64,000 nt of DNA from Polaribacter glomeratus. Its GTDB lineage: Bacteria; Bacteroidota; Bacteroidia; Flavobacteriales; Flavobacteriaceae. Within the stretch, counting starts at the first letter, position 1. Each line of letters begins with the position of its first letter. Shown one piece after another: positions 50,293 through 59,000 of this stretch. Below the pieces are notes generated by a model. That model had not been told where the DNA came from. It searched no databases and was given only the letters and a program-made list of their open reading frames with translations. Where the stretch lies: contig NZ_MSCM01000001.1 in the NCBI RefSeq assembly GCF_002954665.1, positions 1,973,971 to 2,037,970 of the forward strand. Reading direction: 5' to 3'. The translations under genes were made by a program, and so were the position numbers.

Positions 50293-50399
50293 TCTCGATA
50301 CAAAATTTCTGAAAAAGAAATTTTACTCGATGTGACAGCACGTTTTTTTTATTATGTCGGTTCTAGTGATCACGCTTTTTCGGCGAGATTGTATCGAGA
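50293..50399. repeat. Short inverted-repeat element between trpD and the 57-aa gene
   Basis: TCTCGATACAA (50293-50303) recurs inverted as TTGTATCGAGA (50389-50399), with an inner TTTCTGAAAAAGAAA hairpin. The 107-base unit has no frame. It looks like a miniature inverted-repeat element or a bacterial interspersed repeat inside the trp operon. Confidence 0.55.
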
Positions 50400-50410
50400 A
50401 CCTTTTTTAT

Positions 50411-51400
50411 TTACAAACTCACTAATTTTTCTAACGTTCGTTTTGCTTTCAATCCAAATAAAGAATCTTTTGCTTCTTCAAAAGCAGTTTCAAAAGACTT
50501 AGTCTCATCTACAATTGTTAAAGCAAACGCAGCATTTGTTAACACCACATTATTTTGTGCTTCGGTTCCTTTTCCTTCTAAAATTGATTTAAAAATTTTA
50601 GCGGCATCGGCAACTGAGTTTCCTCCAAAAATTTCTGATTGTTGAATTCTTTTCTGTCCTAAATCTTCCGGATTTATAATTTGTTCTCCTTTTTTAGTGA
50701 AAAACTTAAATCCGCTTGTTAAAGATATTTCATCATAGCCGTCTAAGGCGTGAATAATTCCGTAATTAATATCTTCTGCTTGTAAAATGTAATTGTACAA
50801 ACGTGCAATTTCTAAATTAAAAGTTCCTAACAGATGATTTTTTGGCGAACTCGGGTTTACCAAAGGTCCTAACATGTTAAAGAACGTTTTTAATGCCAAT
50901 GCTTTTCTGGTTGCGCTAACCGCTTTCATTGCTGGATGAAATTTTGGAGCATGTAAAAAACAAATATTTGCTTTCTCTAAATGTGCTCTTAAAATATCTT
51001 CATCATTCGTAAAATTGTATCCAAAACTTTCTAACATATCCGAAGAACCAGATTGCGAAGACACCGAGTAATTACCGTGTTTTGCTACTTTTTGTCCGGT
51101 TCCTGCAACGATAAAAGAAGTTAATGTTGAGATGTTGAACGTATCTTTTCCGTCGCCACCAGTTCCAACAATATCAATCGTGTTATAATCTGATAAATCT
51201 ACTTTTATAGCCAGCTCTTTTAACGCATTTCTAAAACCCGAAAGTTCATCAACTGTAATTGGTCGCATCATAAAAACCGTCATAAATGACGCTAAATGTG
51301 CATCATTGTAATTCTCTGCAGCAATATCTATTAAGACTTGTTTTGCTTCAGATTTCGACAATCTTTCGTGATTATATAATTTGTTTAAAATTGCTTTCAT
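50411..51400 (-). CDS. trpD: Anthranilate phosphoribosyltransferase
   Basis: TrpD attaches phosphoribosyl from PRPP to anthranilate. The 329-residue enzyme has the PRPP motif IVGTGGDGKDTFNIST, KHGNYSVSSQSGSSDMLE (normally KHGNRAVSS), FLHAPKFHPAMKAVSATRKA and LGPLVNPSSP. The family's usual KHGN-R is KHGN-Y here. Start ATG 51400. It is preceded by trpG with an 80-base gap and followed by a 140-base gap with an inverted-repeat element. Confidence 0.95.
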   Translation of the reverse strand: MKAILNKLYNHERLSKSEAKQVLIDIAAENYNDAHLASFMTVFMMRPITVDELSGFRNALKELAIKVDLSDYNTIDIVGTGGDGKDTFNISTLTSFIVAGTGQKVAKHGNYSVSSQSGSSDMLESFGYNFTNDEDILRAHLEKANICFLHAPKFHPAMKAVSATRKALALKTFFNMLGPLVNPSSPKNHLLGTFNLEIARLYNYILQAEDINYGIIHALDGYDEISLTSGFKFFTKKGEQIINPEDLGQKRIQQSEIFGGNSVADAAKIFKSILEGKGTEAQNNVVLTNAAFALTIVDETKSFETAFEEAKDSLFGLKAKRTLEKLVSL

Positions 51401-51480
51401 TTCAATGGAATTCTAAAAATTTAAAGATGCTAAAGCCAGTATGCAAAGTTACCTCTAAAGTTTATCAACGTTTTATTTGC

Positions 51481-52059
51481 TTACTTTTTTATACTATTTA
51501 TAAAGTTTCTCAATAGCTGCTCACCAACATCTGTTAAAATAGATTCTGGATGAAACTGAACTGCCGAAATTGGAAATATTTTATGTTCAATCGCCTGGAT
51601 TAATCCATCTTCATCTCTAGCTGTTACTTGTATTTCTTCTGGAAAACCTTCGTCTGTTGCTGCCCAAGAATGATAACGCGCTGCTAAAAATGTTTCTGGC
51701 ACATCTTTAAAAATAATTGCATTTTTATCTGTGACTCTCATTTCTGTGGCAACTCCGTGAAAAACATCCTCTAAATTGATGATTTTTCCGCCAAAAACTT
51801 CTGTAATTGCTTGCAAACCTAAACACACTCCAAAAATTGGTTTTACGCCTGCGTATGTTTTAATTACTTCTTTTAAGATGCCTGCTTCATCAGGGATTCC
51901 TGGTCCTGGAGACAACATAAGTACATCATAATTATTTACATCTTTAATACTTATTTCATCATTTCTAAAAACCGAAGGATAATTTCCTGTGATTTTCTCT
52001 ACCATGTGAACCAAATTGTAGGTAAACGAATCGTAATTGTCTAAAATTAATATTTTCAT
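51481..52059 (-). CDS. trpG: Anthranilate synthase glutamine amidotransferase subunit
   Basis: TrpG releases ammonia from glutamine for TrpE; the same protein often serves para-aminobenzoate synthesis. The 192-residue class I amidotransferase has ILDNYDSFTYNLVHMVE, SPGPGIPDEAG, the nucleophile Cys in GVCLGLQAI and AVQFHPESILT with the His-Glu pair. It lies 70 bases after trpE. The gap holds AAGCCAAGACCTAAAAGCC-type repeat text, a form common between genes here. Confidence 0.94.
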   Translation of the reverse strand: MKILILDNYDSFTYNLVHMVEKITGNYPSVFRNDEISIKDVNNYDVLMLSPGPGIPDEAGILKEVIKTYAGVKPIFGVCLGLQAITEVFGGKIINLEDVFHGVATEMRVTDKNAIIFKDVPETFLAARYHSWAATDEGFPEEIQVTARDEDGLIQAIEHKIFPISAVQFHPESILTDVGEQLLRNFINSIKK

Positions 52060-52129
52060 CTTTAAAGCTTTTGGCTTTTAGGTCTTGGCTTATAGCAGAT
52101 TGCTAACCGCCAAAGGCTAAACGCTATTT

Positions 52130-53521
52130 TTAAATATTCTCTGCTAAAATCAACGCTTTATTCAACGCTGCTAACTTATTATTTACTTCTTGTAATTCCT
52201 TTTCTTCATCGGAATGAATAACGATACCTGCTCCTGCTTGCGAATACAACACGTTATTTTTACTCACAAACGACCTAATGGCAATTGCCAAATTTACAGA
52301 ACCATCTAAACCGATAATACCAACTGCACCGCCATAAAAGCCACGTGTTTGATTCTCATATTTGTTAATTAATTCCATCGCCTTGTATTTTGGCGCACCA
52401 CTTAAGGTTCCAGCGGGGAAAGTATCGCCAACAATTTCAATTGGGTTTCCTTTAATTTTTCCTCTAACAGTCGAAACTAAATGAATTACATGACTAAAAT
52501 ATTGTACTTCTTTAAACACCTCAACGGTAACATTATCGGCATGTTTGCTTAAATCGTTTCTTGCCAAATCGACCAACATTACATGTTCTGCAGTTTCTTT
52601 TTTATCTTCGGATAATTTTTTACCCAACTTTCTGTCTTCTGACATATCGCCCGTTCTTCTAAATGTACCAGCAATTGGATTGATCGTTGCTTTTCCTTCG
52701 GATATTTTAATTTGTGCTTCTGGTGAAGAACCCATTAATTTAAAAGAACCATAATCGAAATAAAACAAATAGGGCGACGGATTTATAGAACGCAATGCTC
52801 TATAAACATTAAATTCGTCTCCTTTAAATTTTTGTTGAAATTGGCGTGACAATACCAACTGAAAAACATCACCTCTTTTACAGTGTGATTTTGCTTTTCG
52901 AACATATTCCTTAAAATCTTCGCCTGTTACATTTGAAGTTTCTTCGCCAATAATTTCAAATTTCTGGGTATTAAATGCTTGTGCATCAATAATCGTTTGA
53001 ACTTCTTTAATACGAGATTCGGTGCCTTCTTCGATATTTTCTATCAACGTCATTTCATCATTAAAATGATTGATGGCAATTATAAATCGATAGAAACTGT
53101 ATTGCATTTCCGGAATCGCAGAAGGTGCTTTTTTGTTTGTGAATTTGATATTCTCAAAATATTGAACAGAATCAAACGTTGTATATCCGTACAAACCATT
53201 AAATGATTTTAATTCCGACGGACACTCTAAATCTATTGAGTTTGTGAATTTATCAAATAATTGATAAAAATTCTTATCGATTGGCTGCGCATCAATTTCT
53301 GTTCCTTTATGAGAAACAGTAAACTGATAATCATCAACTTTCATTGTTACAATAGGTTCAATAGCGATAAAAGAAAAACTTTCTTCTTTACTATGATAAT
53401 CAGAACTTTCTAACAAAAGTGTATTTGCAAATTTGTCTCTAAAGCGTAAATACAAACCTACAGGTGTTACTGTATCTGCTATTTTCGTTTTAAAAATTGT
53501 TTTAAAGTGTATTTTTTTCAT
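52130..53521 (-). CDS. trpE: Anthranilate synthase component I
   Basis: TrpE makes anthranilate from chorismate using ammonia from TrpG, the first committed and feedback-controlled step. The 463-residue protein has the chorismate-binding core: GDVFQLVLSRQFQQKF, NPSPYLFYFDYGSFKLMGSS, INPIAGTFRRTG, EHVMLVDLARNDLSK, FPAGTLSGAPKYKAMELI and GAVGIIGLDGSVNLAIAIRS. The N-terminal region (LLESSDYHSKEESFSFIAIE) includes the Ser of the LLESS tryptophan-binding motif, so end-product inhibition is expected. It follows the leader peptide and attenuator. Confidence 0.96.
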   Translation of the reverse strand: MKKIHFKTIFKTKIADTVTPVGLYLRFRDKFANTLLLESSDYHSKEESFSFIAIEPIVTMKVDDYQFTVSHKGTEIDAQPIDKNFYQLFDKFTNSIDLECPSELKSFNGLYGYTTFDSVQYFENIKFTNKKAPSAIPEMQYSFYRFIIAINHFNDEMTLIENIEEGTESRIKEVQTIIDAQAFNTQKFEIIGEETSNVTGEDFKEYVRKAKSHCKRGDVFQLVLSRQFQQKFKGDEFNVYRALRSINPSPYLFYFDYGSFKLMGSSPEAQIKISEGKATINPIAGTFRRTGDMSEDRKLGKKLSEDKKETAEHVMLVDLARNDLSKHADNVTVEVFKEVQYFSHVIHLVSTVRGKIKGNPIEIVGDTFPAGTLSGAPKYKAMELINKYENQTRGFYGGAVGIIGLDGSVNLAIAIRSFVSKNNVLYSQAGAGIVIHSDEEKELQEVNNKLAALNKALILAENI

Positions 53522-53566
53522 TATTTTTCTTTCTCATTGCGAAGCAAATTTTTTCATTTGCTGTGG

Positions 53567-53619
53567 CAATCTGTTTATTTATGAAGAGATTACTTCGTCG
53601 TAACCTCCTCGTAATGACG
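53567..53619. repeat. Dispersed intergenic repeat, copy 2
   Basis: GCAATCTGTTTATTTATGAA followed by GAGATTACTTCGTCGTAACC and CTCGTAATGACG is the same repeat as 50033-50090. It lies between the trp attenuator and trpE, so it is in the transcribed leader. Confidence 0.6.
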
Positions 53620-53631
53620 TTCTGTAAAAGT

Positions 53632-53663
53632 AAAAAAGGCTTATCGTGAGATAAGCCTTTTTT
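53632..53663 (-). terminator. trp attenuator terminator hairpin
   Basis: Minus-strand GGCTTATC (53650-53657) pairs with GATAAGCC (53638-53645), followed by TTTTTT. The TCTCAC across its first arm and loop can pair instead with GTGAGA at about 53688-53693, making an antiterminator. It lies 30 bases after the leader-peptide stop. Confidence 0.88.
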
Positions 53664-53693
53664 ATATTTTTTACATATAGGTTTAGTTCTCAC

Positions 53694-53741
53694 TTATTTA
53701 TTAAGAGAGTTCCACCACCATATGTTTAATTGATTTTTCAT
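53694..53741 (-). CDS. trpL: trp operon leader peptide with three consecutive Trp codons
   Basis: ATG 53741 to TAA 53694-53696 encodes MKNQLNIWWWNSLNK. Trp codons are at 53712-53720. When charged tRNA(Trp) is scarce the ribosome stalls at WWW, the segment TAAGTGAG (which otherwise pairs with CTCTCTTA across the stop region, one mismatch) is freed to pair with TCTCAC, and the terminator cannot form. This is the classic translation-coupled attenuator. The transcript is predicted to begin only 2-3 bases before the ATG. Confidence 0.9.
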   Translation of the reverse strand: MKNQLNIWWWNSLNK

Positions 53742-53748
53742 TGAGTTA

Positions 53749-53756
53749 CAAATGTA
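53749..53756 (-). promoter_or_regulatory. trp operon promoter (-7 element)
   Basis: Minus-strand TACATTTG matches TAnnTTTG. A TTTG about 20 bases further upstream (near 53777-53780) is a fair -33 box. Transcription near 53744 makes the leader-peptide mRNA almost leaderless. Confidence 0.65.
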
Positions 53757-54123
53757 GAAAGCAAATTTTACGTGAACAAATTTATTTCAATATTTTTCTG
53801 TTAATTTAAAATGAAAATAAAAATGATGTAAAAAATTAACTTCAAGTTACACTTAAGGACTTAATTACTGATTAAAGTTTCAATTTATAACATAAATTAC
53901 AAATTGACTTTCTAAACCGAATAAAAAATCGTTTTTTTGTGGCTCGAACTAATGTTTGATTTGAATTTACTGAATTAATTAACGCACCAATGATTTAAAC
54001 TTTAAATTGTTGGTGTGTTTTATTTTTTTTTATTGAATTACTAATTAAACATCAATATTTTACTGATACCATAAGTATTATTTAAAAACATAAAAAAGAG
54101 ATTTCTGTACCATTTTTTCTACA
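53757..54123. other. Gap between the divergent trp and gat operons, with an orphan hairpin
   Basis: No gene is seen. AACGCACCAA (53981-53990) with ATTTAAA pairs with TTTAAAT and TTGGTGTGTT (54010-54018 region), a nearly 20-base stem with a two-base bubble, followed on the plus strand by TTTATTTTTTTTT. The form is that of a plus-strand terminator, but no gene precedes it. An AATGTTTG element at about 53951 could start a transcript of 60-70 bases. Confidence 0.5.
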
Positions 54124-54131
54124 TATATTTG
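54124..54131 (+). promoter_or_regulatory. -7 promoter element for the gat operon
   Basis: TATATTTG matches TAnnTTTG. Transcription would start near 54137, about 18 bases before the leader-peptide ATG at 54155. No good -33 box is visible. Confidence 0.6.
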
Positions 54132-54154
54132 CCTAAGCAATAGAATTTTAAAAA

Positions 54155-54202
54155 ATGATAAATAATAATAACAATCGTAATTTCAATAATCCTAATTGTT
54201 AG
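54155..54202 (+). CDS. Asparagine-rich leader peptide of the gat-aspS operon
   Basis: ATG 54155 to TAG 54200-54202 encodes MINNNNNRNFNNPNC: nine Asn in fifteen residues, five of them consecutive (54161-54175). It lies between a promoter and a strong terminator, ahead of genes that make Asn-tRNA. The form exactly parallels the trpL leader on the other side of this intergenic region. The natural reading is an attenuation control peptide that senses the level of Asn-tRNA(Asn). I know of no described example of this, but cannot search. Confidence 0.85.
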   Translation: MINNNNNRNFNNPNC

Positions 54203-54265
54203 GATAAGAAGGTTGTTGTTTAAAAATATATAAATAAAGCCTTCCGAATTCGGAAGGCTTTTTTT
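54167..54265 (+). promoter_or_regulatory. Asn attenuator: alternative hairpins and terminator
   Basis: Segment 1, AATAACAATC inside the Asn codons (54167-54176), can pair over ten bases (two G-U) with segment 2 GGTTGTTGTT (54211-54220). If a ribosome stalls on Asn codons, segment 2 with its preceding GAA (GAAGGTT, 54208-54214) can instead pair with AGCCTTC (54238-54244) of the terminator arm. The terminator is AAAGCCTTCCG (54236-54246)/CGGAAGGCTTT (54251-54261) with TTTTTTT. A further hairpin ATCCTAA/TTAGGAT covers the peptide stop. Confidence 0.8.
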
Positions 54266-54283
54266 AAACCTTAAATTAAAGAA

Positions 54284-54553
54284 ATGAGTAAAATGATGAC
54301 CGTAGACATATTGTCTAGTATTAAAGGAGCGAAGCCATCTGAGGCAGTGAATAAATTATTTGAAGCAATTAAAAAAGCCAATTCTACAAATAACAACTCT
54401 TTTAATAAAAATCATACCAATGCAGTTTCTTTAGATGATTTAAGAGACGATGTTGTTATTAACAGCCCTAAATTCGAAAAACAACTCATTATTGAAAACT
54501 TTCCGAAAGAAAAAAATGGCTATTTAGTTGTTGCTAAAGTTATAGAAGAATAA
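54284..54553 (+). CDS. Unknown 89-residue protein, first gene of the gat operon
   Basis: The N-terminal half is helical (MTVDILSSIKGAKPSEAVNK, then LFEAIKKANS), an Asn-rich linker follows (TNNNSFNKNHTN), and the C-terminus is KQLIIENFPKEKNGYLVVAK. It is not GatC: the usual GatC core with its LARLEL-like start and C-terminal 'D.v' motif is absent. The start could be ATG 54284, 54293 or 54296. It lies right after the Asn attenuator and 65 bases before gatA, a gap of TTTTTAGTTATTAG-type simple repeats. Function unknown. Confidence 0.6.
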   Translation: MSKMMTVDILSSIKGAKPSEAVNKLFEAIKKANSTNNNSFNKNHTNAVSLDDLRDDVVINSPKFEKQLIIENFPKEKNGYLVVAKVIEE

Positions 54554-54618
54554 AAAATAGTTTTTAGTTATTAGTTTTTAGTTGTTAGTAATAACAACAA
54601 AACTAAAAAATAATATTT

Positions 54619-56016
54619 ATGAGTCAGATTAGAAAAATACATACTCAATTAAAAAATAAAGAGATTACTTGTACAAAATTAGTGCAAGACAGATTAGATT
54701 TATTAAAATCAAACACGCACAACACTGTAAACTCGCTTTTAGATACATTCGCTTTAGCGCTAGCCGAAAAAGTAGATGCTAAAATTAAAAACGGACAAGA
54801 AATTGGTTTGTTAGAAGGAATTCCTTTTGGAATTAAAGATGTGTACATGCTGCAAGGAACTTTAGCAACCGCAAGTTCAGAGTTACTAAAAAACTACAAA
54901 TCTCCTTACACAGCAACTGCTATTCAAAAATTGTTAGATGCTGGCGCAATACCTTTAGCAAAAGAAAATTGCGATAGTTTTGGGCATGGTTCATCATCAG
55001 AAAACACCATTTTTGGGGCTGTAAAAAATGCTGTAAACACCGATTTAGTTGGTGGTGGATCAAGCGGAGGATCTGCTGTAAACGTGGCAAAAGATTTTAC
55101 GGTTTTTTCAATTGGCGGAGACACAGGAGGTTCTATTCGTCAGCCAGCTGGTTATAACAATGTCTTCGGATTTAAACCAACCTACGGAAGAGTTTCTCGT
55201 TTTGGCTTAATGGCATATGCATCCTCTACAGATTGTGTTGGGCCAATTGCAAAATCGATTGAAGATATTCGAATTATTTTAAATGTAATGAGTGGTAAAG
55301 ATGTAAAAGATCAAACTAGCTATCAATCATCAGAAATTTCTGCTTCGAATATTTTAAATGCTGAAGAAATAAAAACGGTTGGCTATTTTAAAAACTTTAT
55401 AGAAACTGATGCCATTGATCCTGAGATAAAATCAGCCTTTTTAGCATCCATCGAAAAAATAAAAGCAACAGGAATTCAAGTTAAAGAATTAGATTTCTTT
55501 GAAGCTGATACCTTAGTTTCTACTTATTACACATTGGCAATGGCAGAAACTGCTTCTAATTTATCAAGATTAGATGGTACAAATTACGGACAAAGAATTG
55601 AAGGTGAGAATTTAAAAGACACCTATTCAATAACGCGTTCAGAAAACTTTTCAGAAGAAACAAAACGTAGAATTGTTGGTGGAAACCAAGTATTATCGCA
55701 AGGTTTTTCTGATGAAATCTATTTAAAAGGATTGAATTTAAGAGATCAAATTAGTGAGAATTTTGAAAAAGACTTTAAAGAAGTTGATATCATTTTATCG
55801 CCAGTTACCCCAAATACGCCACCAAAAATTGGCGAAAGTTTAAAAAATCCGCTAGCAATGTATTTATCGGATGCTTATACTGTTGGTTTTAGTTTAGGTC
55901 AATTACCAACGTTAACAATTCCGCAAGGAACAGCAACTGGTTTACAAATTACCGCTGCAAAAAATAATGACGAACTCGTTTTGAAGTTTGCTAACTTCTT
56001 AAAAGATACGATATAA
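54619..56016 (+). CDS. gatA: Asp-tRNA(Asn)/Glu-tRNA(Gln) amidotransferase subunit A
   Basis: GatA is the glutaminase of GatCAB; it releases ammonia for conversion of Asp-tRNA(Asn) or Glu-tRNA(Gln) to Asn- or Gln-tRNA. The amidase triad is complete: Lys73 (PFGIKDVY), cis-Ser148 (GGGSSGGS) and nucleophile Ser172 (GGDTGGSIRQPAG), with spacing as in known GatA. The 465-residue length is normal. Its stop overlaps the gatB-aspS start as TAATG. gatC is not in the window. Confidence 0.95.
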   Translation: MSQIRKIHTQLKNKEITCTKLVQDRLDLLKSNTHNTVNSLLDTFALALAEKVDAKIKNGQEIGLLEGIPFGIKDVYMLQGTLATASSELLKNYKSPYTATAIQKLLDAGAIPLAKENCDSFGHGSSSENTIFGAVKNAVNTDLVGGGSSGGSAVNVAKDFTVFSIGGDTGGSIRQPAGYNNVFGFKPTYGRVSRFGLMAYASSTDCVGPIAKSIEDIRIILNVMSGKDVKDQTSYQSSEISASNILNAEEIKTVGYFKNFIETDAIDPEIKSAFLASIEKIKATGIQVKELDFFEADTLVSTYYTLAMAETASNLSRLDGTNYGQRIEGENLKDTYSITRSENFSEETKRRIVGGNQVLSQGFSDEIYLKGLNLRDQISENFEKDFKEVDIILSPVTPNTPPKIGESLKNPLAMYLSDAYTVGFSLGQLPTLTIPQGTATGLQITAAKNNDELVLKFANFLKDTI

Positions 56017-59000
56017 TGGAATTAGATCACTTAAACGATTTATTAAAAAAACACGATTTAGAATTGGTTATCGGTCTTGAAACGCATGTTCGTTTAAACA
56101 CAAAATCGAAGTTATTCTGTTCTTGTGCAAATCAAGAAATAGCACAACCTAATCAAAATATATGTGCTGTTTGTACAGGACAAATGGGCGTTTTACCTTC
56201 TCTTAATAAAGAAGCAATTACAAAGGCTATTTATTTTGGAAAAGCCGTAAAATCTACTTTTTCGAATGAGGTGATTTCTTGGGATCGTAAACATTACGAA
56301 TATCCAGACAATCCTAAAAACATTCAAATTACACAGTTTCACAATCCTGTAATTCCGGATGGTGAAGTTTCTTGTTTTAGAAATGACGGTTCTCAATTTA
56401 CAGTGAGCTTAACGCAAGTTCACATAGAAGAAGATGCGGCAAAATTGATGCACGAAAAGAAAGTTTCTTTGGTCGATTTTAACAAAGCCGGTGTACCGTT
56501 AATCGAAATTGTAACAGATCCTTGTATTCGTCATATCGAAGACGCATCAACCTATGCACAATATATTCAGCGAATTGTTCAGAATTTAAAAATATCCGAA
56601 GCAAATCTTGAAAAAGGAGAGTTTAAATCGGATGTCTCTGTATCACTTCGAAAAAAACATACCTATAATTTAAATCCTAGAACAGAAATTAAAAACTTGA
56701 ATTCGTTTAAGTTTATGGTGGATGCTTTGAAGGAAGAAATTGAAAAACAACTAAATTATTATATAGAACATAAAGAATTTAGACCAGAGCAAACTACGGT
56801 TTTATGGGATGCTGATTTAAAGCAAACCAAAACAATGCGTACTAAAGAATTTGAAGCGGATTATCGTTTTATTTCTGAACCAGATTTACCTTTTGTAAAT
56901 ATTAAGCGGGTTGTAGAAAACATTAAGGTTGATGTAAGTTCTTTACCTTTTGCAGTGGAATCTATTCTGATAAAAGGGGGCGTTTTGCCACAAGATGCTA
57001 AGTTTTTTACTGCTGATTCTTTACGTTCACAAACTTTTGTTGCTATAAATACGGTACTTAATGACCCTTCTTTTGTTGCCAAAACATTGGTAAATAATAT
57101 TGGTGCAGATGAATATGCAAATATCCATAATATTGAACATTTAATTGAAATTTTTCAGTTATTTAAAGATGATAAAATCACTTCGGTTTTAGTTCAAAAC
57201 GGAATTACCTCTTATTTAAAAGACAGAACTTTTGATTATAAAAAATATTTTACAGACAATACAATTTCTGCAGACACAATCAAAGACGCTGTTTTAAAAG
57301 TAATTGCAGAAAACGAAGAAACTGCCAACGAAATTAAAGCAGGAAACCAAGGAAAAGCGGGTATTCTAGTTGGAAAAGTAATTGCGATAATTGGTAAAGG
57401 TGCTTCTGGTAAAGTGATTCGTGAAAGCATTTTAGAGCAATTGGATGAAAAAGAAGCAAGAACTAAGAACCAAGAATCAAGAAATTTAGAACAAGTAACA
57501 AAAAACAATCAACCAAAAGCTAAAAATCAGGAAGAAGAAATTTTACCTCAAATTCCGATTGTTATTAAAGAAGAATACAGAACTCACAAGATTTCTGAGT
57601 TATCAGAAACTTCTATAAAAGAAGAAGTAACTTTAGCAGGTTGGGTAGCAAGTGTTCGTGATCACGGTGAATTAATTTTTATTGATTTACGCGACTCAAG
57701 CAACCAGATTTTTCAAGTACGTTTAAGTAGAGAAACATTTCCTAATTTAGATGAATTGGTAAAATTAAAACCAGAAACCGTGCTTATGGTTACTGGAATT
57801 GTAGTTCAACGAAAAGAAGATGATTACAATGCGGGTTTAAGAACTGGTAAAATTGAGTTAGAAACAGCCGTTTTAGAAATCTTAAACTTATCTAAAACCC
57901 TTCCGTTTGAAATTAAAAAAGCAACAAAATCGAATGAAAATGTTCGTTTTCAGTATAAATTTTTAGATCACAGAAATGATGATGTTCGCAAAGCAATCAT
58001 CAACAGACATAAAGTAATTAAGTTATTACGTGATATTTTAGACGAAGAAGAATTCTTAGAAATTGAAACGCCAATTTTAACTGCAGGAACAGACGAAGGT
58101 GCAAGAGAGTTTATTGTTCCTACCAGAAAACAAGCGGGCTCATTTTACACATTACCACAAGCGCCACAGCAATTTAAACAAATGCTAATGGTGGGCGGAT
58201 TTGAGAAATATTTTCAAATTGCACGTTGTTTTAGAGATGAAGATTCGCGTGGAGATCGTCAACCAGAGTTTACACAATTAGATATTGAAATGGCGTTTGC
58301 AAGCATGCAGCAAATTATCGATTTAAACACCAAAATGTTTAACGAAGTTGTGCATAAAATCTATGGTAAAAAATGGATTTTACATCCGTTTGAAATCGTT
58401 ACTTACAAAGATGCGATGGATAAATATGGTTGTGATAGACCAGATTTACGTTACGGTTTGCAAATGCAAGATATTACAGACATTGTAAAAGACACCACTT
58501 TTCAAGTTTTTAGCAAACCTATTGATGATGGCGGAATTGTAAAATGTATTAAAGTTTCTGCTGAAGAACAAGGAAATTCAAGAATGTCTAAAGGGCAAAT
58601 TGAAAACTTAACAGCCATTGCACAACAAAATGGTTTAGGTGGTTTGGCGTATATTATTGTAAATGAAAATGAGTTGCAATCGCCCATTATTAAGTTTTTA
58701 GGCGAAGAAATTGCAGCGAATATTATAAAAGCTACGGATGCTCAAATTGGGGATATTGTATTTTTCTCAGCTGCGGATTATGCAACCGCAAATAAAGCTT
58801 TGGATGCGGTTCGTCAAGAAATGGGACGTATTTTAAAATTGATCAATCCGAAGGAATTAAGACCTGCTTGGGTGGTTGATTTCCCGATGTTTGAAAGAAC
58901 GGAAGAAGGACGATGGACGTTTACACACAATCCGTTTTCTATGCCAGCAATTTATGATTTAGAAAAACACATGAACAACAATGATGACGAGATAGGAACC

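Noticed and set aside
50033..53619. Reading the repeats at 50033, 50293 and 53567 as a CRISPR array
   Set aside because: The copies are few, differ from each other, are not regularly spaced and have no cas genes nearby.
53502..53693. A 63-codon frame just upstream of and overlapping trpE on the same strand
   Set aside because: It runs through the trp attenuator terminator and the dispersed repeat; the WWW leader peptide in another frame explains the region better.
54284..54553. Calling the first gene of the gat operon gatC
   Set aside because: None of the GatC core motifs are visible although the size is similar.
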